Shown piece by piece: positions 1-10,769 of a stretch of 64,000 nucleotides of DNA; positions within the stretch are counted from its first letter, which is position 1; each line of letters opens with the position of its first letter. Made by a program: the position numbers and the translations under genes. Below the pieces are notes generated by a model, which saw nothing but the letters and a program-made list of their open reading frames with translations, did not search any database and was not told the origin of the DNA. This DNA is from Rhyzopertha dominica (lineage: Eukaryota; Arthropoda; Insecta; Coleoptera; Bostrichidae): assembly GCA_025024175.1 (NCBI GenBank), contig QCXZ01000064.1:20828286-20892285 (forward strand), read 5' to 3'.

Positions 1-2
1 TG

Positions 3-1508
3 AAGTTGCTATTTAATTTGGAACAAATCAAAAAAGATACGCATACAGCAATTCAACGATTTCTAGATGAAATTATAAAAATCAAAGAATCTTTAAAAAA
101 TTATGAGCAGCCTACTGTAGATACCTTGTTAATATATATTGTGACTTCTAAACTCAGTGCCACAACAAGGTATCAATGGGAACAACTCAAACCGGAAGCT
201 GAATTTCCAACTTTTGATGAATTATTAAAATTCTTAGAAACCAGGAGCAATCTTTTAGGTTCTATTGAAGCAAATCAGAGTTTTTCTAATAACAGTATTG
301 TTAACCATAATGATGTCCCCAGCTATAGAGGTCAAAATAATGGCAAAACTAAGTCATGTTTAAGTGCCGTAAAAAGCGCCTGTGTTTCATGCCAAAAGGA
401 TCATGCAATCTATACATGTGATCAATTTCTTAAACTTGATATTAACGGGCGAATATCTGAAGCTCGTAGATTGCGTTTGTGTCTTGTATGTCTCAAGCGA
501 AATCATAACACTCGCGACTGTTCCGCGCAACCATGTGCTAAATGTAGCAAAAAGCATAATACGTTATTGCACATAGAAACAAAAAATGTATCACCCCCTG
601 TTTTAAATAAAACCGAACCTGAGGCTAATGACAAAGCTGAGTTTGCACAAGCTGCAGCTAATATTCCCCAAACATTACTTTGTAATCATTTAAATGTAGA
701 AAATGTTAATCAAGTGCTTTTGTCAACGGCTTCTGTGAAAGTACCAGATATCAATGGTAAATTGCATAATTGTCGAGTTCTCTTAGATTCAGGCTCGCAA
801 TCTAATTTTATCAGTAATGAATTCTGCGATCGTTTGGGTCTGCAGAAGTTTAAATATAACATGACTATTACCGGTATAAACCAAAAGGCATCGGTAATTA
901 GTTCACGAACCAAGGTGTCCCTGTTTTCAAAAGTGAACAATTTTTCCACTAGTATATCTTACTTTATTTTAGATCAGATATCCGATTACGTGCCGTTGCA
1001 ACCATTTAATTTAAAAGGATTAAATATTCCTTCAAATATTAAATTAGCGGATTTTAACTGCAACATTCCTGGACAAATTGATATGTTGATAGGTTCATCC
1101 CTATTTTGGGACCTTATGTGTGTAGGTCAAATTAAATTGGGTAATAACCAACCCATTTTACAAAAAACTAAGCTAGGATGGATTCTAGGTGGTCCTATTA
1201 GTGAAAGTTTTAATAATTCCTTGACTTGTTTAAGTAATCAAACTTTATGTTTAAAAACGCAAATTCATGAAGAGCTAATTGATAATAAAATTTCAAAATT
1301 CTGGGAACTTGAAGAGTGTCTTAGTGAATCCGCGAATTATTCGATTGAAGAGAAATTTTGTGAAGAACACTTCAATAAAACATTCGCTCGAGATAATTCT
1401 GGTCGCTTTATAGTAAGCATACTATTCAAGGATAACGTTTGCGATTTGGGCACATCTAGAGATTTGGCCCTAAAAAGATTTTACTCTATTGAACGAAAAT
1501 TGAATTAA
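3..1508 (+). CDS. BEL/Pao retrotransposon gag C-terminus and aspartic protease (5' part cut by window edge)
   Basis: The reading frame is already open at the window edge, so this is the 3' part of a longer gag-pol ORF. Seen: a Gag-like helical stretch, then a Cys/His-rich zinc-knuckle block starting near residue 126 (counting from base 6), typical of BEL/Pao Gag. A retropepsin-like motif follows with Asp-Ser-Gly at about residues 261-263 (LLDSGSQ). The end of the ORF runs into the region before reverse transcriptase. The frame closes at a TAA at 1506-1508, and the next pol segment continues in the +1 frame, so a one-base frameshift breaks the polyprotein. Known: BEL/Pao Pol order is PR-RT-RNase H-IN, and this matches. 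Inference: the copy was recently active but is now broken, or the frameshift is an assembly error. Confidence 0.9.
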   Translation, partial: KLLFNLEQIKKDTHTAIQRFLDEIIKIKESLKNYEQPTVDTLLIYIVTSKLSATTRYQWEQLKPEAEFPTFDELLKFLETRSNLLGSIEANQSFSNNSIVNHNDVPSYRGQNNGKTKSCLSAVKSACVSCQKDHAIYTCDQFLKLDINGRISEARRLRLCLVCLKRNHNTRDCSAQPCAKCSKKHNTLLHIETKNVSPPVLNKTEPEANDKAEFAQAAANIPQTLLCNHLNVENVNQVLLSTASVKVPDINGKLHNCRVLLDSGSQSNFISNEFCDRLGLQKFKYNMTITGINQKASVISSRTKVSLFSKVNNFSTSISYFILDQISDYVPLQPFNLKGLNIPSNIKLADFNCNIPGQIDMLIGSSLFWDLMCVGQIKLGNNQPILQKTKLGWILGGPISESFNNSLTCLSNQTLCLKTQIHEELIDNKISKFWELEECLSESANYSIEEKFCEEHFNKTFARDNSGRFIVSILFKDNVCDLGTSRDLALKRFYSIERKLN

Positions 1509-4500
1509 AAATTCAGCGATAAAAACCCAATATACCGAATTTGTCGAAGAATATACAAATCTTGGTCATATGACTAAAATCTCAGCAATCAACGAGAATG
1601 AACCCCACTTTTATTTACCACATCACCCCGTGTTTAAAGCAGATAGCTTGACTACTAAGCTCAGGGTAGTGTTTGATGGTTCGGCTAAATCCTCGTCAGG
1701 ATTATCATTGAATGATGTTCAATACATCGGGCCAACCATTCAAAACGATTTATTTTGCATTTTATTGCGTTTTAGAAAACATCAATTTATAATCTCTGCA
1801 GATATTGCAAAAATGTATCGTCAGGTTCTGATCAAACAGGATCAAAGACGTTTTCATTTAATTCTTTGGCGTTCCGACGATTCTAAACCCGTGGACACAT
1901 ACTGTTTGAACACGGTAACTTACGGAACCGCATCTGCCTCATTTTTGAGTATCAGATGTTTAAAACAACTAGCAATCGAATTTCGTGATAAATACCCCGA
2001 AAGTGCGAGAATCGTAGAAAATGATTTTTACGTTGATGATCTTTTAACGGGAGCAGACTCCATTGATGAGGTCATTCAATTACAACGCGAAATAACTGAA
2101 GTACTAAAATCTGGTCAATTTGAATTACGGAAGTGGTCTAGTAATGATGAAACCATTTTGGAAAAATTGCAACCTTCCGAGAAGGCCGATAAAAATTACA
2201 TTAAATCTTTTGAAGGCTCAGAATCAAAAACCTTGGGCGTTTTATATAACAACGCAACCGATGTTTTGCAGTATAGTACAGCAGACATAAAAAACGACCG
2301 CGCTGTAACAAAGCGCACATTTCTTTCTATAATTTGTCAAATTTTTGACCCTTTAGGTTTATTAGGGCCTATAACCGTAATGGCAAAGTTGATTATACAA
2401 AAGCTTTGGCAGTTAAAATTGTCGTGGGACGAATCTATCCCTCTAGATCTCCATACAGAATGGATCAAATTTCAAGACGAGATTCATCTACTGCAGGCAA
2501 TCAAAATTCCACGTTTGGTTATATGCAAAGGGGCTTTCACAATAGAACTTCATGGTTTTTCGGACGCTTCTGAAAAAGCCTACGGCGCATGTATCTACAT
2601 TAAGAGTGTCAATGAGTTTGGTTGTCATGTGAGCTTGCTATGCGCAAAATCTCGTGTAGCGCCATTAAAAAATGTTACTTTGCCCCGCCTAGAACTGTGC
2701 GGTGCTGTGCTGCTTGCCCATTTGGCCGAAAAGGTTAAAAAATCACTCAATATTAATTTTAATAATTGCTATTTTTGGTGCGATTCCACTATAGTTTTAG
2801 GCTGGGTGAAAGCAGCACCAAATAAATGGAAAACATTCGTCGCCAATCGCGTCGCAGACATCCAAAGTAAATCAAATATTAGCGACTGGAGACATGTTCA
2901 ATCGCAAGATAATCCCTCCGATCTAATATCGCGTGGATTAGAGCCACGCATGCTAATTAATAGTAATTTGTGGTGGAATGGTCCGAAGTGGCTCTCAAAA
3001 CCAAAATCTGAGTGGCCAGCTCAGCCCAAACTGTCACTAGAAACAAGCGTATTGGAAATTCGTAAGCAAAACATAGCCATGACAGCTTGCGAAAATTTCA
3101 ACATTTTCGAAAGATATTCATCCCTTTCAAAATTGCAGTGTGTTGTATCTTATTGTTTGCGCTTTGCCAACAATTGCAAAAGAACTAATACAAAAATTCT
3201 TGGAAAAATTACTGCCAATGAAATGCAGCGCTCTTTGCTGATTCTTCTACGTATTTGCCAAACTTCTCAATATTCCAAAGAAATCAGAGATTTAAAGGCT
3301 GGCAACGCGATTGATCGAAAAAGCAAATTATTGCCTTTAAATCCTATTTTGGATAACGATGGTATGCTAATCGTGGGAGGCAGAATTTATCAAGGTAATT
3401 TTAATAATTCTAAAAAGCATCCCATTATACTACCTCCATCTCATACTCTAAGTAAATTAATCGTTCAAAATGAACACATTCGTTTGCTTCATTGTGGAGC
3501 AACTATGCTTTTGACTTCATTGCGAGAAAGGTACTGGCCAATATCAGGAAAAAATTTGGTGAAGCATGTGATACGCTGTTGTGTTACATGTTTTCGTAAC
3601 AAGCCTACCACTTTGCAACCTGTTATGGGTCCATTACCTAAAGTACGACTCCAGCAAGCCCCTCCATTTTATAATTGTGGTGTAGATTACGCTGGTCCAA
3701 TTTTGATTAAAACAAAGAAGGGAAGAGGTGCAAGACTAATCAAATCTTACATACGTGTTTTTATTTGCCTGGTAACAAAGGCAATACATTTGGAATTAGT
3801 CAGTGCTCTAAGCACGGAAGAGTTTCTTTCGGCATTTCGTAGATTTATATCGCGCCGTGGCCAACCTTTAAATATTTACTCTGATAATGGAACCAATTTT
3901 GTAGGTGCAAAATCTGAATTATCAGAATTAAAGGATTTTATTACCAATGATTCCACACATTGTCATATCACTAAAAAATTGTTGGATTATGGAACATCCT
4001 GGCATTTTATCCCAGCACGTTCTCCGCATTTTGGTGGCATTTGGGAAGCCGGTGTGAAATCAGTTAAATTTCATTTAAAGAGAATTTTAGGTAATGCTTA
4101 TTTTGTATATGAAGAACTTTACACATTCTTGACACAGATTGAGGCAGTATTAAATTCCCGACCATTGTGTCCCCTTTCTAATGATCCCGATGACATGGAT
4201 CCCCTTACTCCTGCACATTTTTTGATTGGGAGAAAGCTTACATCACCAGCAGATCCAAACTTGCTGGATGTTTCTGATAACCGCCTAACGAAGTATCAGC
4301 ACATTCAAAAGCTGAAACAGCATTTCTGGTCTCGTTGGAGCCGAGAATACGTTTCCCAACTCCAAGTACGATCCAAGTGGACTCAAGGCCAACCAGTATC
4401 CCTGATTCCGGGAGCCCTGGTGATTCTACGAGAGGACAACGTTCCATCCTTCAAGTGGCAGATGGCCCGTATTGCAGACGTTCATCCCGGCCAGGACGGC

Positions 4501-4599
4501 GTGGTGAGAGTGGTTTCTGTGAAACTACCTACTGGTGTTGTGACAAAACGTGCGGTCGTCAAAATCTGCGTGCTCCCCATAAGTGATAAGGACGCTTAA
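1504..4599 (+). CDS. BEL/Pao retrotransposon pol: reverse transcriptase, RNase H, integrase, C-terminal DUF5641-like tail
   Basis: Open from just after the TGA at 1501-1503; the first ATG is at 1570 and residues are counted from there. Reverse transcriptase occupies about residues 30-230, with the catalytic YVDD at 154-157. RNase H starts with HGFSDAS at 328-334, which supplies the first catalytic Asp (332). Integrase has the HHCC zinc region around residues 635-680 and the catalytic triad D706 (VDYAGP), D772 (SDNGTNF) and E826 (GGIWEAG). The C-terminus matches the tail domain usual after BEL/Pao integrase. All core catalytic residues looked for are present, and 1009 residues are uninterrupted. 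The enzyme would copy element RNA and integrate the cDNA. The only visible lesion is the frameshift upstream. The element's 3' LTR follows at 4673. Confidence 0.95.
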   Translation: MKNSAIKTQYTEFVEEYTNLGHMTKISAINENEPHFYLPHHPVFKADSLTTKLRVVFDGSAKSSSGLSLNDVQYIGPTIQNDLFCILLRFRKHQFIISADIAKMYRQVLIKQDQRRFHLILWRSDDSKPVDTYCLNTVTYGTASASFLSIRCLKQLAIEFRDKYPESARIVENDFYVDDLLTGADSIDEVIQLQREITEVLKSGQFELRKWSSNDETILEKLQPSEKADKNYIKSFEGSESKTLGVLYNNATDVLQYSTADIKNDRAVTKRTFLSIICQIFDPLGLLGPITVMAKLIIQKLWQLKLSWDESIPLDLHTEWIKFQDEIHLLQAIKIPRLVICKGAFTIELHGFSDASEKAYGACIYIKSVNEFGCHVSLLCAKSRVAPLKNVTLPRLELCGAVLLAHLAEKVKKSLNINFNNCYFWCDSTIVLGWVKAAPNKWKTFVANRVADIQSKSNISDWRHVQSQDNPSDLISRGLEPRMLINSNLWWNGPKWLSKPKSEWPAQPKLSLETSVLEIRKQNIAMTACENFNIFERYSSLSKLQCVVSYCLRFANNCKRTNTKILGKITANEMQRSLLILLRICQTSQYSKEIRDLKAGNAIDRKSKLLPLNPILDNDGMLIVGGRIYQGNFNNSKKHPIILPPSHTLSKLIVQNEHIRLLHCGATMLLTSLRERYWPISGKNLVKHVIRCCVTCFRNKPTTLQPVMGPLPKVRLQQAPPFYNCGVDYAGPILIKTKKGRGARLIKSYIRVFICLVTKAIHLELVSALSTEEFLSAFRRFISRRGQPLNIYSDNGTNFVGAKSELSELKDFITNDSTHCHITKKLLDYGTSWHFIPARSPHFGGIWEAGVKSVKFHLKRILGNAYFVYEELYTFLTQIEAVLNSRPLCPLSNDPDDMDPLTPAHFLIGRKLTSPADPNLLDVSDNRLTKYQHIQKLKQHFWSRWSREYVSQLQVRSKWTQGQPVSLIPGALVILREDNVPSFKWQMARIADVHPGQDGVVRVVSVKLPTGVVTKRAVVKICVLPISDKDA

Positions 4600-4672
4600 T
4601 TGCAATGACATTATTTGATTAGATAACTCACATTTTATTTTTCGAAAGCCAATCCTTTCAAGGCGGGCGGCA

Positions 4673-5106
4673 TGTTTAGTTTATCGTTATATGTTATAAT
4701 ATATCTTTTTATTCAGTGTGTAGTGTAGTCTGGGTATTTGTATTACACTTTAGCAATAGATGACAGAATTTGGGAATTTCCCGTAATGCTGCCTACCTGT
4801 CTTTTATAGCGGTCGTCCGGCTTAACCGGCAAGTTTACTTTGATGGTATTTGGACGATAACAGTAGTAAAGGGCTTGGAAAGTCCCAACCCTCATTTTAA
4901 ATAATACCTGAAAGGTTATAAATATGTGTAATGTTAAAATATTTAGACAGTTGCTGTATTGAATTCGAATAACACGGCTCTTGTACGATTCCGCTGCCCT
5001 TTGCCGGCGTACAATGTAAAGTATTTATAAAGTTTGTGTGTAGAAGTTTAATAAATAACTAAAAATACTACGTGTCTTCGTAAAGAAATTTCACCTACAT
5101 CCAACA
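4673..5106 (+). repeat. Probable 3' LTR of the BEL/Pao element
   Basis: A sequence starting TGTTTAG and ending CCAACA follows the pol stop by about 75 bp. It is preceded by a short purine-rich tract with GGCGGGCGG, in the place of a polypurine tract. An AATAAA lies at 5050-5055, near the 3' end as expected for an LTR. The 5' LTR lies outside the window, so neither the exact boundaries nor the target duplication can be proven. The 5106 end is the best TG...CA-type choice and may be off by a few bases. Confidence 0.7.
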
Positions 5107-6650
5107 ACAAACAATTAAAGAAGCTGGCACTTCAGTGCATCACATCAACAAGAAAACAATAACAAATACTCCGTATATGAAGTGCATGAATCACAGATAG
5201 TACCAAATATTTGGATTAGTCGTGACCTTCAACAAGCACAAACGTAATAGTGACGTGTATTTTAAGTGGTTTATTTATATAACAAGAATACAGTTTAATA
5301 TCAAGCATCAATCAGAAACTGCTTTGGTTGGATGTATAGCATAATTACAAGTATTAACTGTCGTCAAGCGTGAGTAGCAATTCTTACGCCTTTTGCTCAG
5401 TGTTGACAAAAAAATCTCATTTAGCGAGAAGTCTCCTCCTTAACGATAATGCGATTGTAAAACTGACACAGAAATAGAGTGCGAGTATGTAATGTGGAAT
5501 AAATTCAGTACTTGGGCACGCCTATTAGTATTATCCAGTCTTTTTTAATAGCGCTCAACTATAAAGAAAACCTTTCCATCTTCTATGTATAGCATCCAAA
5601 ATAGAGATGGGCATATGTTAGTCGTTATTGGTTAATGTTTAATAATTTGTATATTATTCTTATATTACATTCACGCTCTTTCTTACCACTACCCCACTCA
5701 AGCTCTGTGTGACAGACAAGGTTGGCACATTTAAATAGATCAGTCGGGCAGCCGATCAAAACCGAACATGGAAATACAAATAAATCACGCATTAGCGAGA
5801 TAATCACACAGGAATTGACAGTCAGCTCACGGCGGGTGCCCTGCACCTTGGCGCTGGCCCTCTGGAGCTAGATGAAACACACGTAGGCGGGCAACCTATA
5901 ACATTTGATTAGCACTTTGCTACCTATAAGCCCCAGTCTTTCAACCAGGCATTCCATACATTGATCGAATGTATGGACCCACTAGACCACCTAAAACCCC
6001 TGGTGGAATAACGGTATACAGAGTTTTCTGTTTCATCTGCGAGGAACTCCTGGCACTTACACTAGCCAGATCACTGCCGCTAGGAGCAGGTCACGGACAG
6101 GATGGTCGAAACCACGTCGTCCAGGACTCCTATAGCTATAGGTTGGAGAAACTGCCATAAACTTCCGCAGCCACTGGTGCAGATCCGCTTGTCTCGTAGC
6201 CACTGCTAGCAGACTAATAATTAGTCCCGCGCCCACTGGCACTCGCACAATTATAATAATGGCCAATACACATAGTACCCCTTTCAATAAGCACATACAT
6301 CTATAAATACCTGTCAGACGGGTAATGCAAATTATCCATTATGCTCACATGGAACCACCACTATCATTGGACACTACATCACACACACTTTTAAATAGAG
6401 CCATACTCTCGTGCTAACCTCTAGCACACTCTATGCCCGACTGTCCCATTTCTCTTACAGACCTTGCCTCTTGCCCAAACCCTAGCTGGTCTGCTACTTT
6501 CTTTAACATTCGAGTAAGGCACACCTCTCGTTCAGAGTAAGCGCCACATTAAGTAACAGACTTACCTATATTTATTAATCTAAATTTTGGGTTGCTACGT
6601 ATGTCTTTTGATGCAAGTAATGTTAGCTCCACTACATACTAGCAAAGTGG
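5107..6650. other. Gene-free stretch downstream of the BEL/Pao element
   Basis: Only short ORFs without recognisable domains are seen. Part of it (about 5850-6550) is less AT-rich than the surroundings. There is a small palindrome around 5954-5976 (CCATACATT...AATGTATGG). No exon chain or RNA gene could be supported. Confidence 0.4.
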
Positions 6651-6858
6651 TCGATGTTCTTGCCGTGTTTTTCTCTGGATTGGGAAACTGAACAAATATT
6701 GCCGCGGCGGCCAGGTGTCAAATTGAAGTATGCAGGAGCATGCCAATTTGTCAGACTACAGGTCACTTCCTTTAGGAAGTAGTACCAGTTTAGGCAGCTA
6801 GGTGGCTTTGACATCATATCAGAGTAATGCTGGCATTGCCATCTAAATTCTTAAATAT
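6651..6858 (+). repeat. Dispersed repeat family R1, copy A
   Basis: Shares a long stretch with 47620-47810 (opposite strand) and 60888-61072 (same strand): CAAATTGAAGTATGCAG, CATGCCAATTTGTCAG, CAGGTCACTTCCTTTAGG and GGCAGCTAGGTGGCTTTG in the same order. The end lies in a region with a short palindrome built on GGCATTGCC. This copy is the most diverged at its left end. No coding frame is evident, so it is a SINE- or MITE-like short repeat of unknown class. Confidence 0.75.
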
Positions 6859-9598
6859 TGCTATAGTATTAAAAATGTTTTCAAAACCCTCCTTTTCTTA
6901 CAGGCTGTATCGTAGATCCATTCTTTCTGTACTGGATAACAAACAGCAATGAGGTGCAATTATTTGAGGTAATGCACCATATCTTCTGTATAACTGTATG
7001 GCATCGATAACGCAAATCATCAACAATGGTAAACACACGCTTTCTATATGCTTTCATCTTCAGAGTAGTTACAGTTACATACGCATGGACGTGCACACAT
7101 GATTGACCACTTTCATACCTTAATCATTAGATAGATTTTAGTGGGAGCTGTAGTAATAAACTTACTTCGTGATTAACGACATTAATTTTCAAAAACGATC
7201 AATTTATGGTGTCCATTAAGGTTGACATCATTTTTACCAAGAATGTTCTTTTCATCATGGAATACTTCCTACAAACAGAATACGATGATATTTCTAGGAC
7301 TGTTAGAAAACAATTAAGTATTTTATTAAAGTAGTGACTCTTAATAGCATACGACATCGCTAAAATAAAATTGGTTCACTTATGACATCTACTGGTACAC
7401 TTTGATCTATCTAAAGCTTTTTGAGCTGCTTCTTCAATAGCTTCAAAACAATAGTCCATTTTTTTCTTTCACTAGTTTATTTACAGATTAATAATTACTA
7501 CCGACAATCGACACCAGCAAATACAATTCTTTGATAGATAAATATTACTGAATTTGTTTGATATTCCTTTCAATCGCAGGTGTACAAAAAACATTTTACC
7601 TGCGCATTTCATACTGATAAATTTCTCCATTATCGAAAAGATCCTCCTTCGTCGATCCTTAAACCTATTAAATATTAAATTATTAAATAACTATTATTGG
7701 TTATTTTTAAGTTACATATCAAGTTATAGATAACTACCATATTTAGGATTTTCATTGCCTGTCATTCTCAAGATGTAAACCAAAAACGTTTTATTTGAAA
7801 AATAAAAACAAAACAATTTATCTTAAGCGGAACTGATAATTTTAACATTTTTTTTATTCATTTTAGGGGGAAGTAGCCTTCGAGTGTGTTGATTTAGTCT
7901 TAAACACTTTGCTTTTTTGCTTAAGAATAGTCCAGATAAGTGAGGTCTGGGGACATAACTGGACATTGAAGGGGTTTCCTTCTACCAATCCATCTGCCTG
8001 AAAATACCGTATTAAGACATTCACGAACGGGTCTTGACAATGATGGGGACAGTTGAAGCCTGATGTTTTTATTTGAGTCATCACCTTATGCTGTAAAAGT
8101 AATAGAACTGCCAAATTCGCAAATAGCTCTTTCTACAAGAGTTCCAAGCATAATACTTCACTGANTTTTTTTAAGGAGTATTGGTTTTTAATATTAAATC
8201 ATCAATAATAAATTCCTAAAAAAAGGTGTCATGAATGTCACATTTTAATGCAACTGAAAAAGATTTTTCTGTTTTGTTTAACATCTTGTAAAATGATACG
8301 GAATAATATTAAAATTACGTACATTACATTTTGATATGCACTTTACACATAGTGGACAAGTAGGCAGGGTCGCTATTAAAAAAAAAACAACGATTGCAAC
8401 ATAAATAAATAATTTTGTGTCCCAGAATTATATAATTTGTTAAAGGNAATTNGTAAGCGCTTGNACAATTAAAATAAAACTGCAGTATCAGTTTGAGGGC
8501 TGTATTTCACATTTCTCAAGACTACAATATAAAACCCAGTAACACCACCCAAGAGGACCATAAATTGATAATTAAAAATTCATCAAACATCTGAATGTAA
8601 AATAGTTATTAAAAAATAATATAATATACATATAATTGATGAAAGAATTAACCTTAATAAAAATTATATATGGTGACAATATATCATTAGTAAACGTGAA
8701 TACAGATTAGATGTTTTAAAAGAAAACATGTTACGCTCACAGAGGTATTACCAGGTGTCAGGAGGGGTTGTCAAAACTTCTGTTAAGACGATAATGCCAG
8801 AGAGTTGGTGAATCAAACTGATAAGGATGCACCAGTTACAATAAATTCTGCTAAATGATAGATAAATATTTCTATACCAGTTCTGAAATGCATGTTTTGT
8901 CTCTTTTGTGGTGATTGATTCAAATTCATATTTCAACAGAATATACTCTAAAAAATTTTAAACAAAAAAGGTCTGCTCTTAAAACATCAATCGAAGTGCC
9001 CGACCGTTTTCCAAAAAACTGGATTTGATATATCGGATATCTTCCAAGTTACAGACTCGCATTTTAGCGCCCTTCTTCACCATTCATCCTGGCGTTTGTT
9101 AAACTACATAGTTATTAAAGCGACATTGATACATCCTTTACGATATATCTGCATAGGAAGCAGATGGAGATTAAGTCTAGATTATAATCCGATTGTCTAC
9201 ATTGTCTATGACTCACAAACTACAATGCTATCTTGATTACTATCAACGCATCAGTTAAAATAACCTGAATGATCTCTCCAAAATAATGAATCGTATTACT
9301 AAGACTCTAAAATCTAATTGATAAATAGTTCACTTTTCTGAGAGGTTAAGTAATCTTGAGTATTGATTAGTCATTCCGTTTAGAGTTGGATACGTCTGAG
9401 TACTGCGCCAATCGACAATCTTATATAATCGATAGAAATACCTAACTAATTTGTGTCTTTTCTAAAGGAGTTTACAGTTTTAGACAAATTTTCTGGTACT
9501 CCTGCTGTAAACCAACAGAACATATGGCTTTCATTATTAATTTAACAACAAAACTTGCTGTGCAAGGCGCCTATAAAGGGGTTCACCTAACAAGTTTA
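6859..9598. other. Gene-free AT-rich stretch
   Basis: Short ORFs only, with no recognisable domain and a few N bases. No tandem repeat or exon chain was found. Confidence 0.4.
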
Positions 9599-9770
9599 TA
9601 ACTTGCGTGAAACCCGGATTTTACGACCGTTTCATTACAGTAGGCCGTCGTGGAACTGGTAATAGGGATGCCAAAAGTGTATAAATGTTTTTATGTAGGC
9701 ACTTTTATGGCTAATCAATTGCATCGATGATTTTTGGTGTGGTGTCATAAAAATTCCAGGTAAAATCCCT
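9599..9770 (+). repeat. Dispersed repeat family R2, copy 1
   Basis: Similar to 33275-33475 in the same orientation. Shared blocks include TTTCATTACAGTAGGCCGT, a TTTTTATGTAGG stretch, GGCTAATCAATT, and ATCGATGATTT followed by TCATAAAAA. The order is preserved with small gaps. Class unknown; no coding capacity. Confidence 0.6.
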
Positions 9771-10288
9771 TAACCTTTATCGGAATCTACTTAGCTTTTA
9801 TTTTTTCATCTTTGTAATGAAGCTGTACATGGACGTTTTCTAACGATAAACCCAACGACTAAAATTAATTCCGGTTTATTTCGGAATATCTTTATATATT
9901 TATGTGCCCCAGATCGACACCCATGCTTTCATTTTGCTGGATGTAATAAAATAACTTTACTCCTGCCATATTCCATTTAACGACTTGCGATCTAAGAATT
10001 GAGTACATAATGTGGTAGCGTAAAAAGTGGATAAGTATTACAATTTTCAGTTTTATGCCTTTCTTTAGATGATTGCGATTAAATTCATTATTTTTATAAA
10101 TGCATAGATTCAAAAATATTCATTCAATTCAAAATAGATGCAAAACTTAAAAAAAATCATATAAGTTTGCATTAAGCTTAAGAATGCTTTAGAGGTTAAT
10201 GAATGTTTACTACATTCTTATTTGACTATCGAAATGCTCCTGACTACACGATAGGCCTGCCTCTTCTGTTCTAATGTTTGACCGTATT

Positions 10289-10294
10289 TTTATT
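10289..10294 (-). promoter_or_regulatory. Candidate polyadenylation signal AATAAA for the NRF-6-like gene
   Basis: On the - strand an AATAAA lies about 306 bases downstream of the stop codon at 10600-10602. Such hexamers occur by chance in AT-rich DNA, so this is only a candidate. 3' RNA reads would settle it. Confidence 0.3.
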
Positions 10295-10599
10295 AAACTA
10301 CCTAGTACAGATGTCGCACTTAAATGGAATGACCTGGAGCCTAAATATTATTATTTCTTATTCTTTTCTACACATGTATATGCTGGTGCCTTTTAATTAA
10401 TGTAAGTTCACCCCTTTGAGTTCTAATTTAATAGCGAGTTTCAACAAATTCATAAGCAAGACAAGCTGAGCTTCGTACATCGTTAAAATATATCGTTCGA
10501 TGGAAATCAATTTTAGTACTAAGGATAGTCAATGAATAAAGAAGAATAAAGAAAATCAATATATATTAAGAACAAATTAAATAAACACAATTAATACAA

Positions 10600-10769
10600 C
10601 TAATTGTATATAGATTCTTTGGGTTTGTCTTCTATAATAACTTCTAGCGCAGGGCTGCTGCTGATACATGCATTACTATTCATATCAAAAACACCTCCAG
10701 ATGCTGGGTCACTACATCTTTTGCCTTCTTCTAAATTATTAGTTTTTTTCTGTGTTTGGGATCTTCTTC
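10600..10769 (-). CDS. NRF-6-like exon 13 (C-terminal tail and stop)
   Basis: 170 nt including the stop TAG at 10600-10602. Acceptor TTTCTAG|GA. Encodes a polar tail of about 55 residues rich in Ser, Asn, Lys and Glu. Such tails vary in the family, so support comes from the fitting phase, the acceptor and the stop rather than from conservation. Confidence 0.8.
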
